DNA of 64,000 bases from Bacteroides sp. (GTDB lineage: Bacteria > Bacteroidota > Bacteroidia > Bacteroidales > Bacteroidaceae), in NCBI RefSeq assembly GCF_028690125.1, contig NZ_JAQVBV010000005.1, positions 152,901 through 216,900 on the forward strand. The letters are read 5' to 3'. Of this stretch, positions 15,598-23,952 are shown one piece after another; the first letter of the stretch is position 1, and every line of letters begins with the position of its first letter. Below the pieces are notes generated by a model, which was not told the origin of the DNA, ran no database searches, and saw only the letters and a list, made by a program, of their open reading frames with translations. The position numbers and the translations under genes are program-made.

Positions 15598-16185
15598 ATG
15601 AAAATGATGGCTATTGATAACAATTTTCTTCCCTTCACCAGTAAAGATGATTTTCTCAAATATTTTCCCCAATACCCCAATAATATACTATTAACATTAC
15701 CTCTGAAAGAGCAAATTCGTATTGAAAGTTATTTCACATTAATGTGGGATATATTACAGGAACCAACTTTCCGTCGTGAAGTTATACAGCATCTTGTAGC
15801 AAGCCTCTTATATAATATAAATTGTATAGCAAACAGCACTCAAACCACTTCAAAACACCTAACACACCAAGAAGACATTTTCCAACGTTTTATCTCCCTC
15901 GTCAATACACATAGCAAGAAGGAAAGAAACGTCAGTTTTTATGCAAACAAATTATACCTTACTCCCCGCTATCTGAACACTATTATCCGACAAACCAGCC
16001 AACAGACAATAATGGACTGGATCAATCAATCCATTATACAAGAAGCCAAAATCTTACTCAAGCATAGCGATCTTCTAGTATATCAAATCTCAGATGAATT
16101 GAATTTTCCCAATCCGTCCTTTTTCTGTAAATTCTTCAAAAAAATGACTGGGATGACACCGCAAGAATACCAGAAGAAACAATAA
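15598..16185 (+). pseudogene. AraC-family regulator, C-terminal half with HTH domain
   Basis: 195 codons continuing the N-terminal half interrupted at 13120. The tandem helix-turn-helix is complete: VSFYANKLYLTPRYLNTIIRQ and VYQISDELNFPNPSFFCKFFKKMTGMTPQEYQK. A short open extension reaches back into the intron (from 15556), and ATGs at 15598, 15607 and 15610 could start translation. A detached DNA-binding fragment could therefore be made if anything transcribes it from within the intron, but normal ligand-controlled function is lost. It lies directly before the GH78-GH20 operon. Confidence 0.85.
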
Positions 16186-16210
16186 GTATCTCAACATTAA
16201 TTTGATACTT
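16184..16210 (+). repeat. Small inverted repeat after the araC gene
   Basis: AAGTATC (16184-16190) and GATACTT (16204-16210) are a perfect 7-bp inverted repeat with a 13-base centre that overlaps the araC stop codon. There is no T-run, so a binding site or weak hairpin is as likely as a terminator. Confidence 0.3.
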
Positions 16211-16256
16211 TACATCAATGTTTTCGCTTACACTTTTTTCATCTGAAAATTTTCTA

Positions 16257-16264
16257 TATATTTG
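16257..16264 (+). promoter_or_regulatory. -7 element of the GH78-GH20 operon
   Basis: TATATTTG matches TAnnTTTG. Only a TTTT-type sequence (around 16234-16239) lies at the -33 spacing, so the promoter is weak by sequence, as expected for one needing an activator. The predicted leader is about 60 bases. Confidence 0.45.
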
Positions 16265-16331
16265 TGCGACTGTTTAAAAACGGTTTAACAATTAACACCC
16301 TTGTTCAATCTAAACAAATCATTTCTATTAT

Positions 16332-18089
16332 ATGAAAAATATATACTTAATTATTATTTTGTTACTTTCAGCACAAATGGGCATAGCCCAAAAGCATCAA
16401 CTACCTCCTGTATGGAAAGATACATATGTACAGCAAGATTCACGTACACGAAGCTATATTTCCCCTACTCGCATTGTCTGGAAAAGCAACCATACAACTG
16501 CAAAAGTGAACGATGAACAGAATTTAATACGTCCCGGCATCAGGCAATCTATTTTAGGTAGCGAGAATGTCTGCCGTATGCGCAGTACAACTACCGATAC
16601 AGCCTCTATCTTGCTCGATTTCGGACGACAATTGCAGGGAGGAATTCAAATTGTCACAGGGCAATCTCCTAATAACAACCCTATTCGTGTGAGAATTCGT
16701 TTCGGTGAATCCGTTAGCGAAGCTATGTGCGACATTGATGGAAAAAATGGTGCTAGCAACGATCACGCTATGCGCGATTTTGAGCTCAAACTTCCTTGGC
16801 TAGGCACATTAGAGGTTGGTAATTCGGGATTCCGCTTTGTACGTATCGACTTACTTGACACTGATGTCGAACTGCAATTAAAAGAGGTGCTCGCCATTTT
16901 TAATTATCGTGATATCCCTTATTTAGGCTCATTCCGTTGCAATGATGAACGGTTAAACGAAATTTGGATGACAGGAGCATATACTGTGCATCTCAATATG
17001 CAAGAATATTTGTGGGATGCCATCAAACGCGACCGTCTGGTATGGGTGGGCGACTTACATCCGGAAGTAATGACTGTCAATACTGTATTCGGTTACAACG
17101 AGGTCGTTCCTAAGAGCCTTGACCTGATTCGCGATGCCACCCCTGTCCCCGCATGGATGAACGGTATCAGCTCATATTCTTTGTGGTGGATCATTATTCA
17201 TCGCGACTGGTATTTTTATCAAGGTAACATAGATTACCTGAAAGAACAAAAAACTTACCTGACACAACTCATTAACCACCTATTGACCAAAATAGATGCG
17301 AATGGAAAAGAAACATTGGACGGAATGCGATTCCTAGATTGGCCATCAAGCGAAAATCAAAAAGGAGTCGATGCCGGATTACAAGCATTAATGGTGCAGA
17401 CAATGGATTGCGGCAAAGAACTATTTTCCATACTCAAAGACAACGAAATGGCGAAGAAGTGCGAAGATGCTGCTGTTCTATTGCGTACCTATCGTCCGGA
17501 TCCCAATCATTCAAAACAGGCAGCTGCTTTGATGACCTTATCAGGATTAATTGATCCGAAAACAGCCAACAACGAAGTTTTATCGATAGGTGGTTCTAAG
17601 AATTTCTCCACTTTCTACGGTTATTATATGCTGAAAGCCATGGCGACAGCAGGCGATTATACCAATGCATTAGATCGTATACGCGAATTCTGGGGAGCAA
17701 TGCTCGATTTAGGAGCAACTTCGTTCTGGGAAGATTTCAACATCGAATGGATTGAAAATGCCGCACGCATTGACGAATTAGTTCCTGAAGGTAAAGTAGA
17801 CGTACATAAAAGTTATGGAAACTACTGTTACAAAGGATATCGCCACAGTTTCTCACATGGCTGGGCTTCCGGTCCCACTTCTTATCTGAGCGAATATGTA
17901 TTGGGAGTTAAAGTAGTGGAACCGGGATGTAAAGTGGTAAAAATAGAACCTCATCTGGGTGATCTGAAATGGGCGGAAGGTACATTTCCTACTCCCTACG
18001 GCATCATCAAGATACGCCATGAGCAAAGAAATGACGGTTCTGTCAAATCAACGATAAAAGCTCCCAAAGGGGTGAAAATTATCAAATAA
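16332..18089 (+). CDS. Secreted GH78-like alpha-L-rhamnosidase family protein
   Basis: 585 residues with a signal peptide (MKNIYLIIILLLSAQMGIAQ). A beta-sandwich region (about 40-195) precedes an (alpha/alpha)6 barrel. The conserved acid loop DAIKRDRLVWVGDLHPE (about 229-245) matches the RDxxxWxGD motif of GH78 enzymes, and a further acidic motif lies at FWEDFNIEWIE. HSFSHGWASGPTSYL and a C-terminal beta-domain (PGCKVVKIEPHLG) complete the family pattern. It is shorter than many GH78 enzymes (700 or more residues). Likely periplasmic or surface removal of terminal rhamnose or a related deoxyhexose; substrate inferred. Confidence 0.8.
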   Translation: MKNIYLIIILLLSAQMGIAQKHQLPPVWKDTYVQQDSRTRSYISPTRIVWKSNHTTAKVNDEQNLIRPGIRQSILGSENVCRMRSTTTDTASILLDFGRQLQGGIQIVTGQSPNNNPIRVRIRFGESVSEAMCDIDGKNGASNDHAMRDFELKLPWLGTLEVGNSGFRFVRIDLLDTDVELQLKEVLAIFNYRDIPYLGSFRCNDERLNEIWMTGAYTVHLNMQEYLWDAIKRDRLVWVGDLHPEVMTVNTVFGYNEVVPKSLDLIRDATPVPAWMNGISSYSLWWIIIHRDWYFYQGNIDYLKEQKTYLTQLINHLLTKIDANGKETLDGMRFLDWPSSENQKGVDAGLQALMVQTMDCGKELFSILKDNEMAKKCEDAAVLLRTYRPDPNHSKQAAALMTLSGLIDPKTANNEVLSIGGSKNFSTFYGYYMLKAMATAGDYTNALDRIREFWGAMLDLGATSFWEDFNIEWIENAARIDELVPEGKVDVHKSYGNYCYKGYRHSFSHGWASGPTSYLSEYVLGVKVVEPGCKVVKIEPHLGDLKWAEGTFPTPYGIIKIRHEQRNDGSVKSTIKAPKGVKIIK

Positions 18090-18095
18090 CCAATA

Positions 18096-19643
18096 ATGAT
18101 GAAAACACCTTTTATTTCTTTTCTTTTATTTTGTTGTATACAGCTTACAGCTGCACAGGAGCTGGGACTCATTCCCTATCCCAACAAGATCAGCATGGAA
18201 ACGGGTGAACTGATATACAAAGAAGTTATCTCTTTTTCACTACCTTCTCACTTAACATTGGAACCCGCTAGCATTATTTCACAGGCAAAAGGGTACGATA
18301 TTAAGCTAATAGTTCAAAAAAAAGGCGGAGCTATCAAATTCAAGAAAATAAAGAATTTGGCAGACGAAGCATACCAACTAACCATAAATAAAAAAGGAAT
18401 AACTATCGGATATGGAAATCGGTCGGGAGCATTCTATGCTTTACAAACCCTCAATCAACTGATCCGAAAAAACGGAGAAGACTATATCATTCCTTATGTG
18501 AGTATTTCAGACCAACCAGCCTTTCATTGGCGAGCATATATGTTGGACGAAAGTCGTCATTTTCAAGGAATAAAAACAGTAAAAACTCTTTTAGACGAAA
18601 TGGCCCGCCTGAAAATGAACATTTTTCATTGGCACTTAGTAGATGATCCGGGATGGCGTATCGAGATTGATAAATATCCAAAACTCACATCAATCGGTTC
18701 AAAGAAAGATTTTTCCAATCGTGACATGAGTACTGATGAATGGACGAAAAAATTCCCGGGCAACTATTATTATACCAAAGACGAAATACGTGACATTATT
18801 GCCTATGCAGAAGCACGTTGCATTACGATTATACCTGAAATAGAAATGCCGGGGCATGCATCTGCTTCTATTCTTGCTTATCCCGAATTAGGTACATTAA
18901 GCAAATCCAAGGGAATCGGAATATGGGGAGATATTTATGATATATCCGATCCCAAAGTAGAGATGTTTATACAAGATGTACTCACTGAAGTAATCGATCT
19001 ATTCCCTTCACGGATTATTCACATCGGAGGTGATGAAGTGCCACACAGCCATTGGGAAAACACATCTTCTGTAGCCGATTTTATGAAATCCAATCATTTA
19101 CCTACTGCCAAGGATCTACAAATCTGGTTCATCAACCGCATCTCTAAGTTCTTACAATCAAAAGGATGTACTATGATGGGATGGAACGAGATAACAGGTG
19201 ATAATGTACACGGAGAGACTACTGAAAATAAATCGGAGAAACTAGCCGATGGCACAGTTGTTCACTTCTGGGATGGAGATGCGAGCCTAGTCAATAAATC
19301 AATAAAGCGAGGTTATAAGGTGGTTAATTCCAATCGTTTTTTCACCTACTTAGATTATTCTTATGAAACTACAAGCATGGAAAAATCATATTCTTTTTCA
19401 CCTGTCCCCGAAGGACTCAGTGAAAAAGAACAAAAGAATATATGGGGCTTGGGATGTCAAATGTGGGGAGAATATACTCCGACTGCCGAACGCGTTTTTT
19501 ACATGACATTTCCACGAATAGCAGCCCATGCTGAAACCGGTTGGACAATAAGTGAAAATAAAAATTATGATCGTTTTTTAAAAGCCCTGCCCAACTTTAA
19601 ACAAGTATGGGCCAGGACTATTCCTTTAGCTACCGATTTTTAG
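18096..19643 (+). CDS. Secreted GH20 beta-N-acetylhexosaminidase
   Basis: 515 residues with a signal peptide ending near LTAAQ. An N-terminal GH20b domain (LIPYPNKISMETGEL...) precedes a TIM barrel. HIGGDEVPHSHW places the catalytic Asp-Glu pair at about 313-314, and MPGHASASI and HLVDDPGWRIEI are other GH20 landmarks. It releases terminal GlcNAc or GalNAc by substrate-assisted catalysis. It starts 6 bases after the GH78 gene, so the two are co-transcribed and may trim one mixed glycan. Its 3' end overlaps that of manC by 14 bases on the opposite strand. Confidence 0.92.
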   Translation: MMKTPFISFLLFCCIQLTAAQELGLIPYPNKISMETGELIYKEVISFSLPSHLTLEPASIISQAKGYDIKLIVQKKGGAIKFKKIKNLADEAYQLTINKKGITIGYGNRSGAFYALQTLNQLIRKNGEDYIIPYVSISDQPAFHWRAYMLDESRHFQGIKTVKTLLDEMARLKMNIFHWHLVDDPGWRIEIDKYPKLTSIGSKKDFSNRDMSTDEWTKKFPGNYYYTKDEIRDIIAYAEARCITIIPEIEMPGHASASILAYPELGTLSKSKGIGIWGDIYDISDPKVEMFIQDVLTEVIDLFPSRIIHIGGDEVPHSHWENTSSVADFMKSNHLPTAKDLQIWFINRISKFLQSKGCTMMGWNEITGDNVHGETTENKSEKLADGTVVHFWDGDASLVNKSIKRGYKVVNSNRFFTYLDYSYETTSMEKSYSFSPVPEGLSEKEQKNIWGLGCQMWGEYTPTAERVFYMTFPRIAAHAETGWTISENKNYDRFLKALPNFKQVWARTIPLATDF

Positions 19644-20685
19644 ACGAAAATTCTTTGATTCTCTGCTCTTCTTCTAATCGACAGATGAGCAGAGTATTAT
19701 CTCTTTCAGCAACGATATATCCATCCAGCCCTTGCACTACCACTCGCTTTTCCTCACTAGTATGCACGATACAGTTCTTACTGTCATACAAGCGAATGTC
19801 AGGTCCTACCATAGCATTTCCTAATTTATCCTGAGGCAACAATCCTCGTAAAGCTCCCCATGTACCTAAATCCGACCAACCAAATGAAGCCGGAAGTACA
19901 TAGATTTCCTGTGCTTTCTCCATCACAGCATAGTCTATGGAAATACTTTCACAAGTTGGAAAAAATTTCCGTACAGATTCATTCTCTTTTTCGGTATAGA
20001 AATCGGGGAAAATACGATCAAATATTTGTGCAATGCTCGGAGCATACACACGCATCACTGAAGTTATGGTACGAACATTCCAAACAAAAATTCCAGCATT
20101 CCAAAAATAATTACCTTCTGCCAGATATACTTCGGCGATTTCTTTATCCGGTTTCTCCTTAAAAGCATCAACTGTAAAAATCTCCTTATCAGTCTGGAGC
20201 ATATTTCCGGCAGCAATATACCCATATCCGGTTTCCGCACGAGTGGGCTTAATTCCCAATGTTACAATCGCACTACTTTTATCTGTATACCGTAATGCTT
20301 TCTCTACCACCCGATGAAACTCTGTCGTATTAATTACCAGTGCATCCGAAGGAGTCACCACCATATTAGCATTCGGATGATTCTTCTTTATTTTCCAACA
20401 GGCATATGCAATACAAGGTGCAGTGTTACGCGCGCAAGGTTCTGCCAGAATATTACTTTCCGGAATTTCCGGCAATTGCTCCCGGACAATATCAATATAT
20501 TTTTCGGAAGTCACCACCCACATATTTTCTTGTGGACAGATACCGCTAAAGCGATCAACCGTCAGTTGAATCAACGTTCTTCCACATCCCATCACGTCTA
20601 TGAATTGTTTCGGACATTCTGGTGTGCTCATCGGCCAAAAGCGGCTACCAATACCGCCTGCCATAATAACAACATGGTTATCCAT
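19630..20685 (-). CDS. manC: Mannose-1-phosphate guanylyltransferase (GDP-mannose pyrophosphorylase)
   Basis: 351 residues opening MDNHVVIMAGGIGSRFWPMS with PKQF just after, the nucleotidyltransferase signature. Further motifs are EPCARNTAPCIAYAC, VTPSDALV, FKEKPDKEIAE, NAGIFVWN and SFGWSDLGTWG. It is the single-domain form without the C-terminal phosphomannose isomerase domain. It makes GDP-mannose from mannose-1-phosphate and GTP, the substrate for the Gmd and Fcl enzymes of the capsule operon upstream on the same strand. About 2 kb of decayed DNA separates it from that operon. No clear promoter was found. Confidence 0.93.
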   Translation of the reverse strand: MDNHVVIMAGGIGSRFWPMSTPECPKQFIDVMGCGRTLIQLTVDRFSGICPQENMWVVTSEKYIDIVREQLPEIPESNILAEPCARNTAPCIAYACWKIKKNHPNANMVVTPSDALVINTTEFHRVVEKALRYTDKSSAIVTLGIKPTRAETGYGYIAAGNMLQTDKEIFTVDAFKEKPDKEIAEVYLAEGNYFWNAGIFVWNVRTITSVMRVYAPSIAQIFDRIFPDFYTEKENESVRKFFPTCESISIDYAVMEKAQEIYVLPASFGWSDLGTWGALRGLLPQDKLGNAMVGPDIRLYDSKNCIVHTSEEKRVVVQGLDGYIVAERDNTLLICRLEEEQRIKEFSSKNR

Positions 20686-20766
20686 ATCTATTTTTCTCTT
20701 TAATATAATATTTATGCAAGGTACGGCAAATAATGCAATTACACAACTTATAAATCAAAATTCTTT

Positions 20767-20985
20767 TTATGCCGTATTTCCTCCCAACTGGGAACTTCCC
20801 CCCCAATCATACACAACACACTTCCCATTTACATGGTGAAGGATTATTCCAATAATTAAATCCCTATTCTCCGTCAATACTTTCCTCGGTTGTTTAAGTT
20901 GTCTATTCAAATCAATTTTCAAGTCAATCATCTCCATCGCATATTGATAAGTAACAGATAATGATACATTATTAAATCTCGACAT
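20767..20985 (-). CDS. Short hypothetical protein, possibly a remnant
   Basis: A 72-codon frame beginning MSRFNNVSLSVTYQYAMEM, with a plausible coding-like stretch (IDLNRQLKQPRKVLTENRD, then LIIGIILHHVNGKCVVYDW). I do not recognise it. It lies just upstream of manC on the same strand and borders a long decayed region. It could be a small real gene, or the end of a larger lost gene. Confidence 0.25.
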   Translation of the reverse strand: MSRFNNVSLSVTYQYAMEMIDLKIDLNRQLKQPRKVLTENRDLIIGIILHHVNGKCVVYDWGGSSQLGGNTA

Positions 20986-21082
20986 CGTTTCGTAGCACTC
21001 AAAAATTCATAATTCATTGGTTCCATTTTCTTTTTATTTATTAATAATATTAGTCCATATATACAATAATGTAATCACCTAA

Positions 21083-21310
21083 TGGTTACATCGGGAGTCT
21101 ATATCATGCACATTCGGGCTCTGTGATATTTCTTCCTGTTTCGGACCAAATACTAAGAATTTCGGAAACCTATCTAATAATATTGTTCCTAAGAATACTA
21201 TAGCAAAAGTATCTGAAGAAAAAAAACAAGCAAATCTAATCGTCCTATATTTTCTTAAATCTGCTAATGAATGGACAACGATATACCAACCTCTTCAAAC
21301 TTGCTTGTGA
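21083..21310 (+). pseudogene. Unrecognised coding-like fragment A
   Basis: An open frame without a start codon, ending at TGA (21308-21310). It reads ...CDISSCFGPNTKNFGN, then NTIAKVSEEKKQANLIVLYF and LKSANEWTTIYQPLQT. The composition looks protein-like rather than random. It appears to continue, after a frame change near 21305-21330, in fragment B. Family unknown. Confidence 0.3.
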
Positions 21311-21329
21311 AACTTGCCGAAAAGGGTAA

Positions 21330-21560
21330 ACGCATGAAAGCATATTACGCGAAGCCAAACCCTTTATCGAGCAAAAAAAATTCCTTATAAAAGAATCAAA
21401 AAAAACATTATTATTTGGTTATCAAAAAGTTACATCCAAATCATCTGAACCAAAAACAACTTCTACTTCCTCTTTACAAACTGACAAACTGACAAAAATG
21501 CTATATAGTACTTTTTATAAAGACGATGAAGTAAATAAATACTATTGCCAAGGGGAATAA
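21330..21560 (+). pseudogene. Unrecognised coding-like fragment B, containing the left 39-bp repeat
   Basis: 76 codons without a start, reading THESILREAKPFIEQKKFL, IKESKKTLLFGYQKVTSK, QTDKLTKMLYSTFYKDDEV and ending NKYYCQGE at TAA (21558-21560). The protein-like, Lys- and Glu-rich character suggests the C-terminus of a lost gene. The left inverted repeat lies inside this frame and encodes QTDKLTKMLYSTF. Not recognised. Confidence 0.35.
21477..21515 (+). repeat. Left copy of a perfect 39-bp inverted repeat
   Basis: Starts CAAACTGACAAACTGACAAA and ends ATATAGTACTTTT. It includes a tandem CAAACTGA octamer. The exact reverse complement is at 22202-22240. The flanking bases differ, so the match ends sharply on both sides, as expected for a duplicated or recombining unit. 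Confidence 0.9.
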
Positions 21561-22201
21561 TTTCGAAAATAACCCCCTTATTTTGAAAGTTATATGTACT
21601 AAAATATTCTCAATATATTAAACGAATGTATATTAGAAGAAGCAGAGAACACTGAAAATATATATCTTTGTAAACCGGACATTATCTGTTGTAAGATATC
21701 CAACACTGAATTACCTCTATGATCACTCGAAAAAAGCTTTTCGGATGGCTTGAACCGCACCTTTACTCAGTTATTATTTTCAGTCAGCCAGTAAGGTGAA
21801 AATGATTCGCAGACAGTGGTAAAAAGCGACACTTCCCTTGTCATGTGCATGAGTATGATCTAAACACATATCAGGCAGTTATTTTGAAGAGAACAACTTA
21901 TTATAAGAAATTTATTGTAAAGATACAAATATTGAACATTCCATAAAAATAGTTCTCTGTTACTATGGGCATAGCCGATTACTATTATCTTTTATCACTG
22001 CTCCACCATTAATCTATCAAAATATAATAACACACAGCATCATTTAACAGAAGAATTCTGGAAAACTTTCAGTATGTAAGAAGCTATCAAGATCGGCGAA
22101 AAAAAGATCTTAGTAATTGCAAGGTATATAGGTCGCTAAATTCTATCAACATATTGAAAATCAACAATATAATTCATGCTTCTACACCAAGGTTCCAGAA
22201 T

Positions 22202-22240
22202 AAAAGTACTATATAGCATTTTTGTCAGTTTGTCAGTTTG
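22202..22240 (-). repeat. Right copy of the perfect 39-bp inverted repeat
   Basis: Reverse complement, base for base, of 21477-21515. In the minus-strand frame it again reads QTDKLTKMLYSTF, preceded by MILVGF and followed by ILEPWCRSMNYIVDF, unlike the left copy. The two copies enclose 686 bases. No target-site duplication is visible outside the pair. Confidence 0.9.
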
Positions 22241-22252
22241 AAAACCCACTAA

Positions 22253-22289
22253 AATCATTGGGAAGTTTAAAAAAAACGTCCCAATGATT
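22253..22289 (-). terminator. Hairpin downstream of the capsule operon, possible terminator
   Basis: AATCATTGGGA (22253-22263) and TCCCAATGATT (22279-22289) form a perfect 11-bp stem with a 15-base AT-rich loop. It is about 370 bases beyond the last capsule gene (minus strand). The tail on that side is only TTTTAG, so termination is plausible but weak. Confidence 0.4.
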
Positions 22290-22446
22290 GAATCCAAACA
22301 TTGAGAAGATTCAATACAAACTCCCCAATGTTTTTACTCCTCTCCAGTGTGCCCATATGCATCATTATAGCTCGTACTACTTCCATCGTCTTTTTATCTG
22401 ATAATCGGTGCTTCGCATTAATCGATATTATAATCCTGAATATAGT
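22267..22446 (-). pseudogene. Unrecognised coding-like fragment C
   Basis: A minus-strand frame of about 59 codons reads SINAKHRLSDKKTMEVVRA, IMMHMGTLERSKNIGEFVL and NLLNVWIQSLGRFF, ending at TAA (22267-22269). An internal ATG exists but there is no ribosome site that I trust. Protein-like composition; family not recognised. It overlaps the hairpin at 22253-22289. Confidence 0.25.
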
Positions 22447-22662
22447 CCTAAAAAAATAAGAGACACAGCGAAAGTACTGCCTCCCGTATTTATTTAAACA
22501 TGACTCTCGTTATTCGTTTTAAGAAGCACAAACACTTTTATCAGGAAAATACATTTGCGAAAGTTCTTGTTTATTGCAGCATTTCACTACAAAATCAGAT
22601 TGGTTCATTGTGTCTTTATATTTAAATTATATGCTATAAAGCACACAAAACAAATCATTAAT

Positions 22663-23781
22663 TTACAATTTATTAGGCGACATTTTATTACATATTTTCT
22701 TCTGCCTCACCCTACTCCACCAATAGTTAAGCCCAATCCAAATCATGATATCTCCTACCAACATCAGTGTGTTATTAACATAAGGCATAAATAATATGTT
22801 TACGCCACTAAACACACATGATATTAAAAGAATCAGAAGCATAGCCTTACGTGTAGTAAACCCCATCGCAAGAAACTGATGATGAATGTGATTCTTGTCA
22901 GGTTCAAAAGGACTTTTACCATTACAAATACGAACAATGACAACGCGAACCACATCAAAGGCCGGAACAATAAGTGTACTGAAAGCTATCACAAATGCCC
23001 CTTGTGTTACAGGAATAAATTCTGTATTCTGACTATATTTGATAGCAAGGAAACTCAATATATATCCCAGAGTCAGACTTCCGGTATCTCCCATAAATAT
23101 CTTTCGGGCATGTTCAGCACTACCAAAAACATTATAATAAAAGAAAGGAACAAGCACCCCAAAGGTACTAAAAGCGAGCATACTGTAAATCCACATTCCT
23201 TTTTCAATAAATAAAAAGCCAAAGACCAAAAGAGAAACACTACTTAATCCTGAGGCAAGACCATCTATTCCATCAATTAAGTTAATCGCATTTGTTATAA
23301 AAACAACAATCAGTATAGTAAAAGGCATACCAAACCACGGAGATAATAAACCAATACCAAATAAACCGTAAAAATCATTAATCCAAAGCCCGGAAACAGG
23401 TAATAAACCGGCACAAATAAGCTGAATGACAAATTTTTGACGATAACGAACCCCCACCAAATCATCAGCAATACCAGTTAGGTACAAAAGAACCATTCCA
23501 CAAATTAATACTAGAAATTCTGGCAAAATAAAAGATGCCGGTAAAAAAGATATTCCATAACCAGTCAAAGTTCGAATCGTAAGAACCGAACAACATGATA
23601 GCAATATTGTCGGAAAGAAAGAGACTCCACCTAAACGGGGAATCGCACGTTTATGTATTTTCCTGTCATCAGGAATATCAAACAGTTTTTTACGAAATGA
23701 TATTAATAGGATACGTGGAATGATAATCCTAGCGATATAAGCAGAAATAGTGAAAGCTATTATAATAAAAACAATATTCAT
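22663..23781 (-). CDS. WecA/TagO-type undecaprenyl-phosphate sugar-1-phosphate transferase
   Basis: 372 residues with about ten membrane helices. Family motifs are KLFDIPDDRKIHKRAIPRLGG (near residue 33), TGIADDLVGVRYRQKF (DDxxG), NAINLIDGIDGLASGLS and FMGDTGSLTLGY. The late HIHH in PDKNHIHHQFLAMGF is typical of the polyprenol-phosphate GlcNAc-1-P transferase group. It starts the capsule repeat unit on the lipid carrier at the inner face of the inner membrane. Last gene of the operon, 171 bases after fcl, the largest gap in the unit. Confidence 0.9.
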   Translation of the reverse strand: MNIVFIIIAFTISAYIARIIIPRILLISFRKKLFDIPDDRKIHKRAIPRLGGVSFFPTILLSCCSVLTIRTLTGYGISFLPASFILPEFLVLICGMVLLYLTGIADDLVGVRYRQKFVIQLICAGLLPVSGLWINDFYGLFGIGLLSPWFGMPFTILIVVFITNAINLIDGIDGLASGLSSVSLLVFGFLFIEKGMWIYSMLAFSTFGVLVPFFYYNVFGSAEHARKIFMGDTGSLTLGYILSFLAIKYSQNTEFIPVTQGAFVIAFSTLIVPAFDVVRVVIVRICNGKSPFEPDKNHIHHQFLAMGFTTRKAMLLILLISCVFSGVNILFMPYVNNTLMLVGDIMIWIGLNYWWSRVRQKKICNKMSPNKL

Positions 23782-23952
23782 AATAATATTCTGTGTACGA
23801 TTCTAACATCTCCTTAGCAAAAAACATTTGATAACACCTCTTACTAAGGATATTTACGTCAATGACTGTTATGTATTAAAATCAATTATTATTTAATTCC
23901 GGTAATATTAGATAGCAAGTTAATGATAACTGGCTTTCATTATAAGTCAAAG

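Larger units (their letters stand above)
20986..22662. other. Decayed intergenic region between manC and the capsule operon
   Basis: 1.68 kb without an intact gene. It holds coding-like but broken fragments on both strands (21083-21310, 21330-21560 and 22267-22446), a perfect 39-bp inverted repeat (21477-21515 and 22202-22240) and an 11-bp hairpin (22253-22289). The stretch between the repeats (21516-22201) shows nothing convincing beyond a lone TATCTTTG at 21663-21670. The pattern suggests remains of accessory genes or a dead mobile element at the 3' edge of the capsule locus. Confidence 0.6.

Noticed and set aside
21071..21089. GTAATCACCTAATGGTTAC as a further copy of the promoter inversion site
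   Set aside because: Shares pentamer-like ends but differs in centre and orientation from the GTTAC-N7-GTAAC sites.
21477..22240. 39-bp repeats as a second invertible capsule promoter
   Set aside because: They lie at the 3' end of the operon, the promoter inside is incomplete, and no recombinase gene is adjacent; kept only as a repeat of unknown role.
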